Assembly: GCA_910579725.1 (NCBI GenBank)
Contig: CAJTUD010000061.1
Location: 1 to 5,220 of the forward strand
Direction of reading: 5' to 3'
Length of the DNA: 5,220 bases
Origin: an uncultured Oscillospiraceae bacterium
GTDB taxonomy: Bacteria; Bacillota; Clostridia; Oscillospirales; Oscillospiraceae
The notes beneath the pieces are model-generated. The model was given only the letters and a program-made list of their open reading frames with translations, was not told the origin of the DNA and ran no database searches. How positions within the stretch are numbered: position 1 is the stretch's first letter; the number at the start of each line of letters is the position of its first letter. Positions 3,952 through 5,220 of this stretch are shown in pieces. Made by a program: the position numbers and the translations under genes.

Positions 3952-5220
3952 ATGGCGTATAAACTGCAAAAAATATCCGAGCTGGCAAACCAAACCGCCC
4001 AAGCCGTCACGCAGGACGCAAACGGCTGGATGCGGTACCTGGACACGGCCTCCCGGCTCTACAAATATCCCTTTGACGAACAGCTCCTGATCTACGCCCA
4101 GCGGCCCGACGCCACCGCCTGCGCCAGCATGGAGTTGTGGAACAATACCATGCGGCGCTGGGTGAAGCCCCGTTCCAAGGGCATCGCAATCATCCGAAAG
4201 GACAGGCGGGGTAAGCCTGGTCTGGAGTATGTCTACGACTATGGGGACACCCGCCCTGTGCGTGGGGCGCGGGAACCGTACCTGTGGCAGATGCGGAAGG
4301 AACACCACCCTGCCGTCCTCGCCGCCCTGAGAAAACGGTATGGCCCCGATACGGGCGGGGACATTGGCGACCAGCTTATGGATATGGCCGTCCATGCCGT
4401 GGATGAGGTCTATCGTGACCGTCTGCGTGATCTGGCCTATGACACAAAGGACAGTTTTCTGGAGGAACTGGACGATTTGAATTTGGAGGTGCGTTTCCGC
4501 CGCCTTTTGACCGCGAGCGTCCAGTACACCCTCCTGACCCGCTGCGGCCTGGACCCCATGGACTATCTGGACGATGAGGATTTTGCGGGCATTTCCGAAT
4601 TTTCCACCCCCACCGTCCTCCATCACCTGGGCAGCGCCGCCAGTGCGGTTTCTATGGAAGCCCTGATGGAGATTGGAACTGCCATTCGGCAGTACGACCA
4701 GACGCAGGTAAAAAATAATCAAAAAATTTCCGAAAAACCTCTTGCAAAAGAACCTCAAACCGGTTATACTACAACCAGAGGACAATTTAACACTGTAAAG
4801 CGCGAAAGTGAAGAAAGGAGCATATATCATGGAGCTGACTTACACGAAGGTGGGCGATTACCTGGTGCCCGATCTGATGATGGACGGGGAGGACGAACTG
4901 GAGGAACTGCCGCTGGGCAAGTACGGGATGCTGAGAGAGGACTTTCTGAAAGAACATCACAGCGGGACGTACACCTCCATGCTCCTGACGGGCAGGCTGA
5001 CCCCGCACCTGCGGGAGATCGACAGGCAGGCGCAGGAGCAGGTGGACAGCATCGTGAGGGACCTGATGAAGAACCGCGGCGTGAACGAGGAACTGAAGGC
5101 CAGAGATCAGATGGCGTGGGTGCAGGCGGTGAACAGCTTCACCCATCAGGCGGAGGAAATGGTGCTGGCGGAGATCGTCTACAAGTAAATCAGGAGCAGC
5201 AGGAAGCGGCGGGCGAACAG
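3952..5220 (+). CDS. Large ICE DNA methylase/SNF2-helicase-type protein, N-terminal part (runs off window)
   Basis: The frame is open from ATG 3952 to the window end (423 codons, no stop). The N-terminus (MAYKLQKISELANQTAQAV, DANGWMRYLDTASRLYKYPF, EQLLIYAQRPDATACASMELW, DTRPVRGAREPYLWQM, LTASVQYTLLTRCGLDP, ISEFSTPTVLHHLG) is recognisable as the start of the very large proteins, often over 2000 residues, in Firmicutes conjugative elements that later carry an N6-adenine methylase domain and an SNF2-type helicase domain. They are thought to protect or process element DNA. Neither catalytic domain is in the window, so the call rests on the N-terminal region, about residues 1-250. Residues about 252-290 form an AT-rich-coded linker. 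Residues 293-412 are read from the same DNA as tnpV in another frame, giving a Gly/Arg/Asp-rich low-complexity segment (HEGGRLPGARSDDGRGGR). The frame is unbroken, so the gene may still be functional. Confidence 0.8.
   Translation, partial: MAYKLQKISELANQTAQAVTQDANGWMRYLDTASRLYKYPFDEQLLIYAQRPDATACASMELWNNTMRRWVKPRSKGIAIIRKDRRGKPGLEYVYDYGDTRPVRGAREPYLWQMRKEHHPAVLAALRKRYGPDTGGDIGDQLMDMAVHAVDEVYRDRLRDLAYDTKDSFLEELDDLNLEVRFRRLLTASVQYTLLTRCGLDPMDYLDDEDFAGISEFSTPTVLHHLGSAASAVSMEALMEIGTAIRQYDQTQVKNNQKISEKPLAKEPQTGYTTTRGQFNTVKRESEERSIYHGADLHEGGRLPGARSDDGRGGRTGGTAAGQVRDAERGLSERTSQRDVHLHAPDGQADPAPAGDRQAGAGAGGQHREGPDEEPRRERGTEGQRSDGVGAGGEQLHPSGGGNGAGGDRLQVNQEQQEAAGEQ
4742..4770 (+). promoter_or_regulatory. 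Embedded promoter-like sequence for tnpV
   Basis: TTGCAA (4742-4747), a 17-base spacer and TATACT (4765-4770) match -35 and -10 boxes well. They lie in a locally AT-rich stretch (about 4708-4828) inside the methylase-type reading frame, some 58 bases before the tnpV start. Position and spacing suggest that tnpV is transcribed independently of the host gene. Confidence 0.62.
4814..4820 (+). promoter_or_regulatory. Ribosome binding site of tnpV
   Basis: AAAGGAG lies 8 bases before ATG 4829 and selects this codon over the in-frame ATG at 4808, which precedes the site. In the host frame these bases encode Glu-Arg-Ser, so the site is buried in coding sequence. Confidence 0.75.
4829..5188 (+). CDS. 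tnpV: TnpV family protein, nested out of frame inside the methylase/helicase gene
   Basis: A complete 119-residue protein of the TnpV family, named from the Tn4451 transposon gene; its biochemical role is not established, and a recombination accessory role has been supposed. Recognition rests on the N-terminus MELTYTKVGDYLVPDL, the motif LGKYGMLREDFLKEH, YTSMLLTGRL, a helical region LREIDRQAQEQVDSIV, and the typical end ARDQMAWVQAVNS...AEEMVLAEIVYK. Length and both ends match an intact family member. The whole gene lies in the +1 frame relative to the larger ORF at 3952, which stays open throughout. It has its own ribosome site (4814-4820) and promoter-like boxes (4742-4770). Codons in this frame mostly end in G or C (ctg, gtg, gag, atc, aag), as in neighbouring genes, while the other frame is rich in gga, cga and gct. 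This frame is therefore the selected one. Confidence 0.85.
   Translation: MELTYTKVGDYLVPDLMMDGEDELEELPLGKYGMLREDFLKEHHSGTYTSMLLTGRLTPHLREIDRQAQEQVDSIVRDLMKNRGVNEELKARDQMAWVQAVNSFTHQAEEMVLAEIVYK

Noticed and set aside
4808..4828. ATG 4808 as start of tnpV
   Set aside because: It lies upstream of the AAAGGAG site; the family N-terminus starts at MELTYTK, position 4829.
3925..4830. 301-codon open frame on the - strand opposite the methylase/helicase N-terminus
   Set aside because: It mirrors a strongly recognised + strand protein and shows no family motif of its own.

Overview
The window looks like part of an integrative and conjugative element (ICE) from a GC-rich gut Clostridium-class bacterium (Oscillospiraceae/Lachnospiraceae type). 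The evidence is the set of recognisable families, not a database search: a conjugative-element type DNA topoisomerase III, an XRE regulator, several small conserved ICE proteins, the N-terminus of the very large DNA methylase/SNF2-helicase protein of these elements, and a TnpV protein. All supported genes are on the + strand. No tRNA, rRNA or CRISPR array was seen.

Layout. Positions 1-317 hold the C-terminus of a large serine recombinase in AT-richer sequence. About 36-40 bases after its stop, the sequence switches abruptly into the middle of topB, exactly in the TOPRIM motif TDAGREGE. The simplest reading is that a second mobile element, lying mostly left of the window, has inserted into topB. 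Positions 1 to about 356 would then be its recombinase end and the junction its right attachment site. The topB remnant (353-2155, about 600 codons) keeps the catalytic tyrosine and a four-cysteine motif but lacks the N-terminal TOPRIM part. It is followed with almost no spacing by an XRE-type regulator (2158-2592), an unrecognised 135-residue protein (2597-3004) and a 91-residue ICE protein (3009-3284). After an 83-base gap with a plausible promoter comes a basic 166-residue ICE protein (3368-3868). A good hairpin terminator (3883-3931) closes this block.

From 3952 to the window end runs the N-terminal 423 codons of the large methylase/helicase-type ICE protein. Inside it, in the +1 frame relative to it, lies a complete tnpV gene (4829-5188) with its own promoter-like sequence (4742-4770) and ribosome binding site (4814-4820). 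Both frames are open over the whole 360 bases. Codon choice indicates that the tnpV frame is the adapted one. The larger protein reads the same DNA as a Gly/Arg-rich, low-complexity linker. This out-of-frame overlap, and the insertion of a second element into topB, are the two most notable points.
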